From Struthio camelus (Eukaryota > Chordata > Aves > Struthioniformes > Struthionidae), in assembly GCF_040807025.1 (NCBI RefSeq), contig NC_090952.1, positions 17,543,068-17,607,067 on the forward strand: a stretch of 64,000 nucleotides of DNA, given 5' to 3'. The notes beneath the pieces were generated by a model. That model did not search any database. It was not told the DNA's origin and saw nothing but the letters and a program-made list of their open reading frames with translations. Below, in pieces: positions 1-9,190 of the stretch. Both the position numbers and the translations under genes were made by a program. Each line of letters opens with the position of its first letter. The stretch's first letter is position 1.

Positions 1-40
1 AGGCTTCCGGTACAGCTGCATTTTTAAGCAGCGCTGTTCC
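1..40 (-). CDS. Candidate partial exon of the minus-strand gene, cut by the window edge
   Basis: On the minus strand a pyrimidine-containing acceptor ending in ctggcctcag (bases 41-50 and upstream) precedes 40 bases that stay open to the window edge. Joined in phase 0, as the exon candidate at 512-550 requires, it reads GTALLKNAAVPEA. One of the other frames is also open (EQRCLKMQLYRKP) and the third has a stop. It lies in the right order and strand to follow the 512-550 exon. Only 13 codons are visible, so coding status cannot be settled here. I do not recognise the protein. Confidence 0.25.
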
Positions 41-511
41 CTGAGGCCAGGTAGAAAGACTGCCTGGTAGACTCCTTACAGCCTGTTTCTGCAGGATAAT
101 TTTAAGCATTCTACTTGACGACCTTTACCCAAGATATCCAGATGCCCAGTGTATAAACCTCCAATTCCACTGAGGAGTCTATCACAAAAGAATCAGCTAA
201 AAAGCCAAAGATTTTCCAAATAGCTTTTAACGAAATTTTAAAAAATTCCTGTCACTCTACAGATTTTTTTGTATCAGTCTGCTCCACTTGGAAACAAAGC
301 GACTGTGCTCCCATTTAGAGAACAGTTGAAACAAACAGGGTAGAAACAGCTAGAAATTCATCTCTGCTACTAATGTTATTGAAGCATATTAATATAGACC
401 TAACCACTGAGAGTGGGAAGCCTAATTGTGTAGCAATTCTGTAGTATTTTCAATTCCTAGTTATTTGATCTCAGAATCAGAATTATGGCCAGAACTAAAC
501 AGTTTCCATAC

Positions 512-550
512 CTGTTCAGGATTCTCTATAATAATCCTCCGAACAGTGCC
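512..550 (-). CDS. Candidate 39-nt microexon of the minus-strand gene
   Basis: On the minus strand a strong acceptor (cttattttcttccttacag) and a good donor (CAG|gtatgg) bracket exactly 39 bases, or 13 codons. Only phase 0 is free of stops, and it reads GTVRRIIIENPEQ. The CpG-island first exon (6937-7377) and the alternative first exon (6525-6554) also end in phase 0, so either could splice into this segment without a frame change. I do not recognise the family. A 39-nt match to splice consensus can arise by chance, but two strong sites plus phase agreement make a real small exon plausible. Confidence 0.45.
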
Positions 551-1221
551 CTGTAAGGAAGAAAATAAGTAAAGATTCAGTGATTACTGCAGTCTGAGCT
601 CCAAAACCTTTTATGCTCACAGCTCAGGCTTACATAGATTCTCAAATTTATCTGAAGCAGCTGTAAACATATTGAGGACCACTGGCCTTTATCAGCTAGA
701 AATGTTTTCAAGCCATGGCCTTTCCATCCAAAAGGAAATAAACCACACGGAATCTGGAAGCAGAGAGTCTGGATTCTCAGTTTTAAGAGTGTTTTTTCTC
801 AGTCACCTATCTGTAGAGCTGCGGGAATTAGTCCTTATTTTCCGTAAGTGCCAGAAGACTGTAATACAAATCAGAGTGAACACACTGGACTAGATCTTCA
901 GTGATGGCAAGCCTCTATACCACAGAACACTGTCTCTTCCTTATAGTTTTTTATGTTACATACTAAGGTCAGCTAGTATAAACTGCTGTACGCTGTTTCA
1001 CCAGTGCTTTGTTTTTCTGATGAAAAAAGAGAAGAAAATCTGTAGAATGAAATGAATGGTACACAGGAACTACCAAACAAGCCAAATTAGACTACTATTC
1101 AGGGTAGTAGCTCTTGAATGACACAAAATGCACATTTTTTAAATTACAGAAATCCACAAATGACATCATTTTTGTTCATTTTCAAAAACAAATGTTTCTT
1201 TCATTTTTTTTTCCTAGCATT

Positions 1222-1535
1222 CACAGAATCACAGAACGGTTGAGGTTGGAAGGGACCTTTGGCGATCTAGTCCAACCCCCCTGCTCAAGCAGGGTCACCT
1301 ACAGCAGGCTGCCCAGGACCGTGCTCAGACAGCTTTTGAAGGAAGGAGACTCCACAACTTCTCTGGGCAACCTGTGCCAGTGTTGTCACCCTCACAGTAA
1401 GGAAGTTTTTCCTCATCTTCAGATGAAACTGCCTATGTTTCAGTTTGTGCTCGTTGCCTCTTGTCCTGTCACTGGGCACCACTGAGAAGAGTCTCGCCTC
1501 ATCCTTTTGACACCTTCCCTTCAGATATTTACACA
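1222..1535 (-). mobile_element. CR1 LINE 3' fragment
   Basis: The plus strand shows the reverse complement of the CR1 3' end. It has the terminal cacagaatcacagaa block, then ggttggaagggacc, the gatctagtccaaccc block and ctgctcaagcagggtcacc, followed by the C-terminal tail of the CR1 ORF2 (WNRLP-type region) with substitutions and stops. The element is therefore on the minus strand, 5'-truncated as most CR1 copies are, and more diverged than the copy at 36.5 kb. It directly abuts a microsatellite. Confidence 0.9.
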
Positions 1536-1633
1536 AGTATGTAGGTATATATACTTGTATGTTTATATACTTGTGTGCGTGTGTGTATATACACCTATGT
1601 GTGTATACACACACACACACACATATATATAGC
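1536..1633. repeat. Mixed TA/TG/CA microsatellite
   Basis: Alternating purine-pyrimidine tracts (tatata, tgtgtg, cacaca) run from the truncated end of the neighbouring CR1. The TG block and the following CA block are complementary and could fold into an imperfect hairpin. Confidence 0.85.
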
Positions 1634-4600
1634 ATTGCCTACAAACAAAAGGCACCTTCCATATTGTGGACAAACAACAATTTATACATGTTACTTGAAA
1701 TCTCCATGTCCGGTTCTTTACCTAAGCAAGCAAAATTTTCATTGCATCTAATCTAAGGATTGGGCAACTTGTTAGTTAACTGCACAACAGCATACTATTT
1801 ATTCCTCCTCACCTTTCAACGTTCATAACAAACCATTTCTTCCCCTAACCCGTTGGCAGCGCTTGGAAAATTTATATTGCTGATGTTAAGTCTTGGAAAT
1901 ATTCTTAACGGGGTAAGAGCAAAACTTCAAGGTAGGTCAAATTCCCAGTTTGGAAGTGTTGCATAAGTTTAGGAAGCCTGAAGCAGTTTTCCAAATCTCC
2001 CAAGAGTGAAACATAACAGCACCAGGAAAAAGAAATCAAAGTAGGAAAAAAAACCTTTTTAGCATCTATCATAATAATTAAGAAATCTCAAAATTTTAAC
2101 TGCTGTGGAAAACTTAGCTGATTATTCCTCCTCCCACACTCCATTTACTTGAGTTAGATCCTTCAAGGCTCAGTCAAGAGAGTAATCCTACTGAAGTCAA
2201 CAGAACTCTCTGTATCAGGACATAGCCCTGTAAAGAGGAAACATTTAGGTCTATAACATATGGCCCAACAATTCGAACGAAAAACGAGACTATTTAAAAA
2301 TTAATGCACATTGATATTTTCTTCACACAAGTAATACAGCAGGCATCTCTCTGACTCAATACTCCCTTAGATCTACGCAAGAGAGTTCAGAATTTCTGTC
2401 TTGTGGCTAGCACAACCGAGTCTTTGGCCAGGACTGGAGCACTCGAGTGCTACGATAATGCAAGTGACATGAAAGAGAGAGATTTTTATTCAGAGGTGAA
2501 TACTGTCGTATGCAATATATACAAGATTCAAAGACACATTTGTAATTTACTGAAAAGTTGTACAAACCCGCCTGAACTAAATCTCACTGCCACAGAGGCT
2601 TGGAATATGTAACTCAGGCTATCTAGGTTAGGGAGGATAACTTGAAAAATTATTTTAGCGAGGTACTTATGTATTCTCAGAGGAATACAGTCAGAACTCA
2701 GAAAACCACAAAATTTAAGTTGAAATGCACTTTTTATAATATTCAAAATGGCCTAAATCATACGCAGTGTAATACAGAGAGCCTAAGAATGTTTTGTTCA
2801 CAGAGAATTATGCTTATTTTTAAGATACACAAACTCTTTTTTCAAGCGACTTTGACGCAGATATACTTCCACTGCTTCAGTGAAACACAGATTTGCCTGC
2901 CATCCTTCCCATACCAGCCAAACAGGCCAAACTTGCACGGGCCTGGGAGATAATCCAGAGGCCAGAAATTCTGTAACTCTAAGCCTACCTGAACTACCCA
3001 AGCGCAGTTCTTTGTTTTGCACAGCTAGTGAACGTGTCTTTCCAAGGCCTCCGCACCCAATAGCTATTCCCTTGGCAGTATGAGCATGCTAAAAGAGGCA
3101 CACTGGAAGGGGATACAACCCCAGCTTAACTACAAATTCTTCCATCATTCCCAAGCGAGAATCATCTCTCAGGCTTTCCTCTTTTACTCCTTAATATTTT
3201 CCTACAATGCTTTGGGGACGGAACATTTTCTAACTAGGAGAAGGAAGAGGGGGTGGCTGTCCACTACTGCTGTGGATTTCAGTTGCATGCGACTGGGTTT
3301 GGGATTAACGGCAATGCAACCAGGAGTAGTGGTTTGGGGTCCCAAGCCACTACCATCTATAGGGATAGCTTTAAAAGGTCCTGTGCCGATGCTTTCACAA
3401 TGATTTGTGCTTGTTTTTAAGAAACAATCAGCTCTCCCTAAGGGTAAAATTTTAAAATAACTATGTGATAGATTTATTCAGTAACTGCCTGGGCATTTTA
3501 GGAAAAGCAAATCAATACAAAAAATTTTATGCAGTAATTTCCCCTTAGCTTCAGACAAACTGGTAACTGAGGTGAGAATTTCATTTATGTAAGTCAAAAG
3601 CTTATATGCACAAAACATCGTCTGGTTAATTACAAGCAATCCGGTCATCTAGTCAGAATTTATGAATTACATTTGGGAGCTGAAATAGGCAGGCCATATC
3701 TGGGGGCTTTCTGTGTCAATATAATACAAGCAAATTTTACCAATTGGTTAATGATTTGGTTATTGTTACATCAGATTCAGAACGGTAGTTGAGAGCACTC
3801 AGCACTTCACAGAATCAAGACATGAAAAAAAAAACCTTACTCACAAAAATTCTCACATGAATAGTCAACTCATATAACGACTTTCAGGATTTTGCATTCT
3901 ACACTGATGACAGACATCTTGTGTGTGTCATTTCATGTATTATCTATCTTGTCATGACCATGATTAGAATGTTAATATCTATATGTCATATTGGAAGAGA
4001 ATTTATTCTAACCAAGCAATGAAACAAAGCTTTGGGGGTCATCTCTCTCTTGGTATTTTTTTCCAGTCAGTTCAAGTAGAGGAGTGTAAAATCTGAGTTG
4101 AGTTTGCTATTTAATGAAGCTACTGGAATCATTCCAGGTGAAGCCTTCCAGAGCTGGGAGTAGCATTTCTGTAATGTAGCATCATTTGGTTAGACAAAGA
4201 AAACAATGCTGAACACACTGTGACCAGAAAAATACAATCCCGCATACCGTATGTATATGCCATTTTCAAGTTTTCCTTCCCTCTATTCTATTATTAATAA
4301 ACATAAACATAATGGAAGATACCAACCACGTGACTAAATAACACAACAGGGCACCAACAATAACGTAGATGTTCGTTATTATTACGCTACTAAAGCTCTG
4401 CAAAAGAAAATTAAATAGCGCTCAAAGCAAGCTCTTTGGTTTATCAACAGTAGAAAGCTCAAACCACAGGCTACCATTAATAAAAAATTCTGGTATTAAG
4501 TCAAAACGTCTATGCGAGTTAGATACTGTTATGTTATTCAGTTTACGCAGATATAAATGATCTGCTGAAAGGGCAACAGAATCAAAGAGAGCGCTAGCCA

Positions 4601-5153
4601 ATTCTTTGGAAAGCTTTATATGAAGTAATTGATGCCCGCTCTCCCGAATGCTCCTTATGCCATTCTTCTCAGCACTTCTTTCTGACAACTCGCATTCAGC
4701 ACAAGCTATGTCACTTCTGTCTACTCCCAGCTGACCTCCCTATTTGTTACCATTTTCATCTTGAATAACTGCCTAATTAATCTTTATGAAGCACCTGCCC
4801 TCTCCATCGCAAAAACTGCAACCCACACAAAGCCTGATTTGGACTACACCCTGTTTTGTCTTTAAAAGTCTCATCCAGCAAAACACTTCCGCAAGAAACT
4901 GTTTTTCATCAGCAGGACTTTCATGGACTCAGTGACTAAACAGATGTTGAAAATTAAACATATTTAGTAGGGCAGAGACAGCGTAAGAGACTATAATCAC
5001 ACTGTTCATTTACTCATCTGAGTAAAGGAAGCTCAGGACTGCAATATTTATTCTAATGAATATTTAATTAATTGAACGCAATTCAGACTATCATCTAGCC
5101 CAGCAAGCAGATTGTTTATCTGGGAGGTTACAGACCAGTATTTATGCTCCTAC

Positions 5154-5237
5154 CTCACACCTGCCAAAAGGTGGATTGTTTAACAACAGCTTCAACGCAG
5201 TGGGGATGAGAGTCTTATCACGTTCAAAATCATAAAG
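5154..5237 (-). CDS. Candidate internal exon with two possible donors
   Basis: Minus-strand acceptor cacttcactaacag is followed by an open frame starting LYDFERDKTLIPTALK and continuing through LLLNNPPFG. Two donors fit: CAG|gtgtga gives a 77-nt exon (5161-5237, phase 2), and GAG|gtagga seven bases further gives an 84-nt exon (5154-5237, 28 codons, phase 0). Only the 84-nt form keeps frame with both the upstream first exons and the 39-nt exon at 512-550. The residue mix looks protein-like rather than like translated AT-rich DNA, but I do not recognise it and the acceptor pyrimidine tract is only moderate. Confidence 0.3.
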
Positions 5238-6524
5238 CTGTTAGTGAAGTGCCTCACTTTCCAGAATTTACAGAAACCATACTGCTGAAGGCAGCCATTA
5301 CAGTGTGCAAACGTGGCTTTAAGAGACAATAAGATTTTGTATTTATCTTAATTTCCTGTTCTGTTTCATAGTTAAGTATTTTTATACCACAGCAAAGAAA
5401 GCTAAATAAGAGTTGAAGTTTAAACAAACATACATTCCCATATTGAGCAGGGCATCCCAATCCTGCTTCTATTAATAACAGTCAGAGAAAAACCTGATAC
5501 ACAAATTCTGAACTCCTTTCCTGTTTTTATAGTCCAAGCTATTCCTAAGTCATTAATTTCTAGTTTTCCATTTCTAAGTTTTAGCTAAGATATTAATCGT
5601 TTACGTTAAACTATATTAAATACCATTGATAACCTTCAGGCCCTTCCCTGTAAACACACACAGCAGCAAACCTGCTAAACCACATTGCGAACTTTTAAAC
5701 CAACGCTAAATGAAGATTCTCTAATACTTCTGTAACTGCTTAACTTCATGCAGGCTATTAGTTAGCATCACTGATTTACAGAGAATTACTAAGCAGACAT
5801 GCCTTTATATTACATTTGATAGCACTTTTGTATTTAGCAGCGCCAAGTAAGCAGGGAAGTATTTTTGTGTACATCGTATTAATGGAAATGGGAGCGAAAC
5901 AGAAACCAGAAGTGCAAGGTCTAGAATCAGGGTAGAATTTTACACTTCTGTTGACAAAACGGGCAAAATGTTGCAACAGACTACGGTATTTACAGCTTTA
6001 AGTTAAAAAATGTAAATTAGAAATGCCAAAAAAGGAAACAAGGACTGGATCTATCCGGTCAGAATAACAAGAGGAACTTAAATACAAAATCCCTTTTAAG
6101 AGTTCTAGATTGAAGTGGGTTACTGTGATGTAAAGCTTTTCGTACACGAACATTATTTATTTCACTAGCAGCCTTGCTCAAAGATGGCATCTCTCCTGCT
6201 CTTATCTTTCATGCAGTCCGCACGTAGCCGCCACAATTCAAAACACGCTACGCGGAGGAGGCGAGGCAAGCCGACGGGTCGCCTCGGGGACGGCAGCACG
6301 TCGTCAGCAGCTTTCCGCGGTCCGCCCATCTCCCTTCCTTCAACAAACCCTCCTCCCTCTTAAGGGCTCCCTGGGCAGCCGGTACTCCGTTCAGCCCGGG
6401 CTGTACTGCACACGCTGTTCAGCGAGGAGTCCCTGTTCGGGCCGCGGCCGCCTCCCGGCACGCGGGGAGCAGCCGTTGCGGGCTGCCCCGCCCCGCGGCC
6501 GTCAGCCGCCCCCGGACCGCCTAC

Positions 6525-6554
6525 CTTCTGAGGCGAAACGGTTGCGTGCTTCAT
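6525..6554 (-). CDS. Candidate alternative first coding exon (MKHATVSPQK)
   Basis: On the minus strand an ATG at 6554 opens ten codons, MKHATVSPQK, ending in the donor CAGAAG|gtaggc at phase 0. No acceptor is visible just upstream, so this would be a first exon with its 5' UTR in the CpG island. The UTR would include a short upstream ORF that overlaps the start. The phase-0 end equals that of the longer first exon at 6937-7377, as expected if both splice to the same downstream exon. The start-codon context is weak to moderate. Confidence 0.35.
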
Positions 6555-6936
6555 AGCAGGGCGTTTTGATTGAAGGTCAAAGTATTTTTCAAGACCATGA
6601 AGACCCAGTGCGCGCGTGTGAGCCGCCGGGCCGGGCCCGCGGCCGTGGGGCAGACGGCACCGGGGGGTCCCCCGAGGGGAAGCCGGTGCGGATCCTCCCT
6701 TGTCGGGGGCGACGGCCCGTCACGACACCCCGGAGCCCCCCGCCCCGCTGTGCCCGCCGGAACGAGGCCGCGCGTGTCTCACGCCCCGGGGCGGCCTTTG
6801 CGCCCGCTCGCCTCGACGCCGCGGCAGCCCGGCCGCCCCAGGCCGCACGAAGGAGGCCGGGGAAGCGCGAGCGGCCGGGAACGGCGCCCCGAGGGCGAGG
6901 GGGCAGGCGGGGAGGTGCGGCGGCGCCGCCCCCTAC

Positions 6937-7377
6937 CTGTTGCGGCGGGTCGCAGCCGGAGATAACTTGCTGGTAGCCGTGGGAGCTCTCCAGCGGCGAG
7001 CCCGCGCGGGAGGAGCAGGAGGTGCTCACCCGCCGGCACCCGGGGCCGTAGGTCCTCACCCGGTCGTACGCCACATTGCTTTCCTGGTGCTGGTGGGACG
7101 CCGGCTCGAAGCACGGCAGGGGCCGGGGCAGCGGCTCGGGGCACGGCGGCGGCTCGGGGCACGGCAGGGGCCGGGGCAGCGGCTCCGGGCACGGCGGCGG
7201 CTCGGGGCACGGCAGGGGCCGGGGCGGCGGCGGCTCGGGGCCGCAGGCGGGCCGCCGGGTGGCGGGGAGCGTGTTGTAGTGCTGCTGGCGCCGGTAGTAG
7301 TGGTGGTGGTGGTGCTGCTGCTGCTGCAGGTGCGGCGGCAGCGCGACGGGCTGCAGCTGCTGCTGCCCCCCGTACAT
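6937..7377 (-). CDS. First coding exon of an unidentified minus-strand gene (Q/H/P-rich N-terminus)
   Basis: The reading frame begins at ATG 7377 (MYGGQQQLQPVALPPHLQQQ) and runs 147 codons to a strong donor, CAACAG|gtaggg, at phase 0. Residues 1-45 are rich in Gln, His and Tyr. Residues of about 45-95 hold a Pro-rich tandem repeat with unit PLPCPEPPPCPEPLPR. The last 50 or so residues are less repetitive and Ser/Tyr-bearing (NVAYDRVRTYGPG near the middle, ending DPPQQ). The frame is open further 5' to 7731, so an upstream start is possible; I chose the MYGG methionine because it begins the ordered-looking composition. The sequence suggests an intrinsically disordered N-terminus. I could not assign a family. 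Continuation is expected to the left, through candidates at 5154-5237, 512-550 and 1-40. Confidence 0.6.
7111..7245 (-). repeat. Coding 48-bp tandem repeat (Pro-rich)
   Basis: Near-identical units begin at 7111, 7159 and 7207, exactly 48 bases apart and so in frame. On the minus strand each encodes the 16-residue PLPCPEPPPCPEPLPR unit, with the copy nearest the 3' side of the exon and the last copy partly diverged. Each unit itself contains half-repeats. High identity between units suggests recent expansion and probable length polymorphism. Confidence 0.85.
7293..7329 (-). repeat. Trinucleotide tract encoding His and Gln runs
   Basis: Plus-strand GTG/CTG triplets read on the minus strand as consecutive CAG and CAC codons. 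They give the QQQQ-HHHHH-YY stretch in the first exon. Confidence 0.85.
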
Positions 7378-7737
7378 GCCGATGCCGGCCGCAGGCAGCC
7401 CCCCGCGGCGGCGGCTGGGGCGCGCTGCGCCGAGCGCCCGGACCTGCGGCTCCCCGGCGGAGCGGAGCAGCGCAGCAAATGCGCAAAGGCGGCGGGGCAG
7501 GGCGGCGATTAGTACCTGCGGGGGAGCCGCGCCTAGGGCAGGACACACCTTCGAGTGGCAGAGCCTCGCGGCCGCCTCCCCCTCTCCGGGCAGGTGGCCA
7601 GCGGGAAGCAGGGCCGAGGAGCCCTGCCGGCGCGCCGCGGCCCGCGCCAGCCCGCTGCCAGGCGGCCGGGAGCGGGGCGGTCGGGCCGGGGCCGCCGGCC
7701 GCGCTTCCCGCCTGCTCGGGGGGCGCAACATGGCGGG

Positions 7738-7750
7738 ACAAGATGGCGGC
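7738..7750 (+). promoter_or_regulatory. YY1-type element over a start codon
   Basis: The string acaagatggcggc matches the YY1 consensus AAGATGGCGGC on the plus strand. In many vertebrate promoters this element lies just downstream of the transcription start, in sense orientation, and can overlap the initiator ATG. Here its ATG (7743) has A at -3 and G at +4, an ideal Kozak context. This points to plus-strand transcription starting a few tens of bases upstream. Confidence 0.6.
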
Positions 7751-7930
7751 GGCCGCGGTTGTGTGGGCCGCGGGCCGCCGTCAGGCCGTGATGGGCCTTC
7801 CTGCGGGGCAGGGGCGAGCCCGCTCCCCCCGGCCGGCCAGCCCTCTGCCTTCCAGCGCTTGCCTGGAAAATCCGTGTGCCTTTCCTAAATGCCCGCGAGC
7901 CCGAGCGGGCCTCAAAGCCAAGAGGCAGGC
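7743..7930 (+). CDS. Candidate first coding exon of a divergent plus-strand gene
   Basis: ATG 7743, inside the YY1-type element, opens a frame starting MAAAAVVWAAGRRQAV. Its first 25 or so residues lack acidic residues and are rich in Ala, Arg and hydrophobics, like a mitochondrial targeting peptide. The frame is open for 62 codons plus two bases up to a moderate donor (GGC|gtaggt at 7931); unspliced, it stops at 7932-7934. Splicing to the acceptor at 8905 keeps the frame. CpG-island translations often look Ala/Arg-rich by composition alone, so the targeting-peptide reading is an inference. Confidence 0.35.
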
Positions 7931-8905
7931 GTAGGTCACCGTCCTCGTCTTCACAGATGCGCTCTAGCTCAGCGCATCTCTACCTGTAGAGAAGTAACTG
8001 CGGTCACTTGTCCAAGATCCCGGGCTGCAGAGAAGAACGTGACTTCCAGTTAGCTTCCCGATCCAGCATATTCTGCTTTGAGTTCCTCTGTTGTGCTCAC
8101 GACATCAGGCAAGCCCCGAGTGAGAATATAACATTTCTTCTGCAAGTTAATGTAGTAATAGCATAGTTATAAAATCTTGTATAATAAACAAATATTACCC
8201 TTATATTTTTGATTATTTTTCCCTACCTGCTTACTAATTGTTTTCAGGCCACACTGGATGAGTTAGGAAATGATAGAATTAATGTTTAATGTTAATATGT
8301 AACATCTACCTAGAAGGGAGACTGATGATTTTGCAGCTAAGTTATTTGATATTTGCATTCCTTACACTATAAAATCCAACTATAAAAGCATTTGATCTAT
8401 ACTGGAAATGTTTTAAACCTAGTGTACAACTACTAGTAGATGGCAAAAATTGAAAAAAAATTTAAGGAAGGCCCCTCTAGCTTGGGAAAATAATCATGCT
8501 CTCAAGATGACGCAAGAACAAAACATAGTTCCTATAGTACCTCGTTATGACAAAGGATCTTGGACGTAATAGAACAATAGGGGCTATTTTGGTTATTCTA
8601 CATGGCATTCCACTAGCCGTTCACCGAAAGCCTTCTCTCAGACATTAAGAAGAATTTTAGCATGAGGTCCTACCGCAGTTCATTATTTAAGTTACCGTGA
8701 CATCTGGGGACATGCTCATCAAACATACAAGCGTCACTTTTCATTCATGCATTAAACCCACACAGACACGCGTAAGTATTTAACAAGCATCTGGAATAAC
8801 TTCTGTCTCACTGGCTTCAATGGAAATACATGCATAGGAAAATGGCGTTCACGCACGTAAAGGGAAATACGCCTATCTTCTCTTGAAAGCCCGTTCTTGT
8901 TTCAG
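7931..8905 (+). other. Proposed 975-bp intron of the divergent plus-strand gene
   Basis: It runs from a moderate GT donor at the CpG-island edge to a strong acceptor (ccgttcttgtttcag). GC content falls within the first few hundred bases to the AT-rich background. No other coding region or repeat is evident in it. Confidence 0.25.
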
Positions 8906-9119
8906 AAGCTTTGAAAAGCTAATCGATGGCTTCATACAAAACAATTCTAAGAAAACAGTTCCTGAGAGGCAACAAAATGTCGTTTCAACAACCCAATCTC
9001 TATTTTACACAAACCATACAAAAAAGTTTTATGCTTCAGTAGGAAACCTCCGAAACTACAGTAACATTCCCCAGGGGAAAAAAAATTGCTGTAGTGTAGA
9101 ACATACAAAACTTCATTAG
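8906..9119 (+). CDS. Candidate terminal coding exon of the divergent plus-strand gene
   Basis: A strong acceptor (ttcttgtttcag) is followed by an open frame that, joined in phase with the 7743-7930 exon, adds Ala then SFEKLIDGFIQNNSKKTVPE and continues for 70 residues to a TAG at 9117-9119. The joint product would be 133 residues. The C-terminal part is basic and rich in Asn, Lys, Tyr and Ser. A poly(A) signal follows 50 bases after the stop. I recognise no domain. A second frame starts at an ATG in this segment (MASYKTILRKQFLRGNK) for 38 codons, so the coding frame is not certain, and a non-coding RNA is also possible. Confidence 0.3.
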
Positions 9120-9168
9120 GCGTTAGCTAACTCAGGGACTTACCAGAGTGTAATATACTGCCCTGTTT

Positions 9169-9174
9169 AATAAA
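9169..9174 (+). terminator. Poly(A) signal AATAAA
   Basis: A canonical AATAAA lies 50 bases downstream of the stop codon of the 8906-9119 candidate exon. Such hexamers are common in AT-rich DNA. Its value is its position at the end of a possible terminal exon. Confidence 0.35.
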
Positions 9175-9190
9175 GAATGCTTTGAAAATT

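Larger units (their letters stand above)
551..5153 (-). other. Probable intron of the minus-strand gene, AT-rich
   Basis: This stretch has no coding region I can support. It contains an antisense CR1 3' fragment (1222-1535), a mixed TA/TG/CA microsatellite next to it, and possible relics of old palindromic repeats near 2.17 kb. Short ORFs on both strands, such as 2798-3022 and 4422-4688 on the minus strand, lack splice support or recognisable domains. It lies between the CpG-island promoter and the exon candidates at 1-550, hence the intron reading. Confidence 0.4.
6220..7960. promoter_or_regulatory. CpG island, probable bidirectional promoter
   Basis: GC content and CpG density jump sharply compared with the AT-rich flanks, with many CCGCCC/GGGCGG-type boxes and no TATA box that I can place. 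It contains a minus-strand first coding exon with a good donor (6937-7377), a second minus-strand ATG exon with a donor (6525-6554), and a YY1-type element over a plus-strand ATG (7738-7750). This arrangement fits a TATA-less divergent promoter. Exact transcription starts cannot be seen. Confidence 0.85.

Noticed and set aside
1114..1635. ORFs on both strands around 1.1-1.6 kb
   Set aside because: They overlap the CR1 fragment and microsatellite.
2798..3022. 74-codon minus-strand ORF with a possible acceptor inside
   Set aside because: The candidate acceptor at about 2942 is weak and the frame ends quickly in a stop. No matching donor was found.
4422..4688. 88-codon minus-strand ORF with mixed, protein-like composition
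   Set aside because: No splice sites in a matching phase, no recognisable family, and length within chance expectation for AT-rich DNA.
6566..7791. Long ORFs in several frames within the CpG island
   Set aside because: High GC suppresses stops in all frames. Only the frames ending at credible splice donors or starting in the YY1-type ATG context were kept.
9121..9150. Minus-strand perfect donor sequence (CTG|gtaagt)
   Set aside because: The only acceptor in reach gives a 19-nt segment with no support; probably chance.
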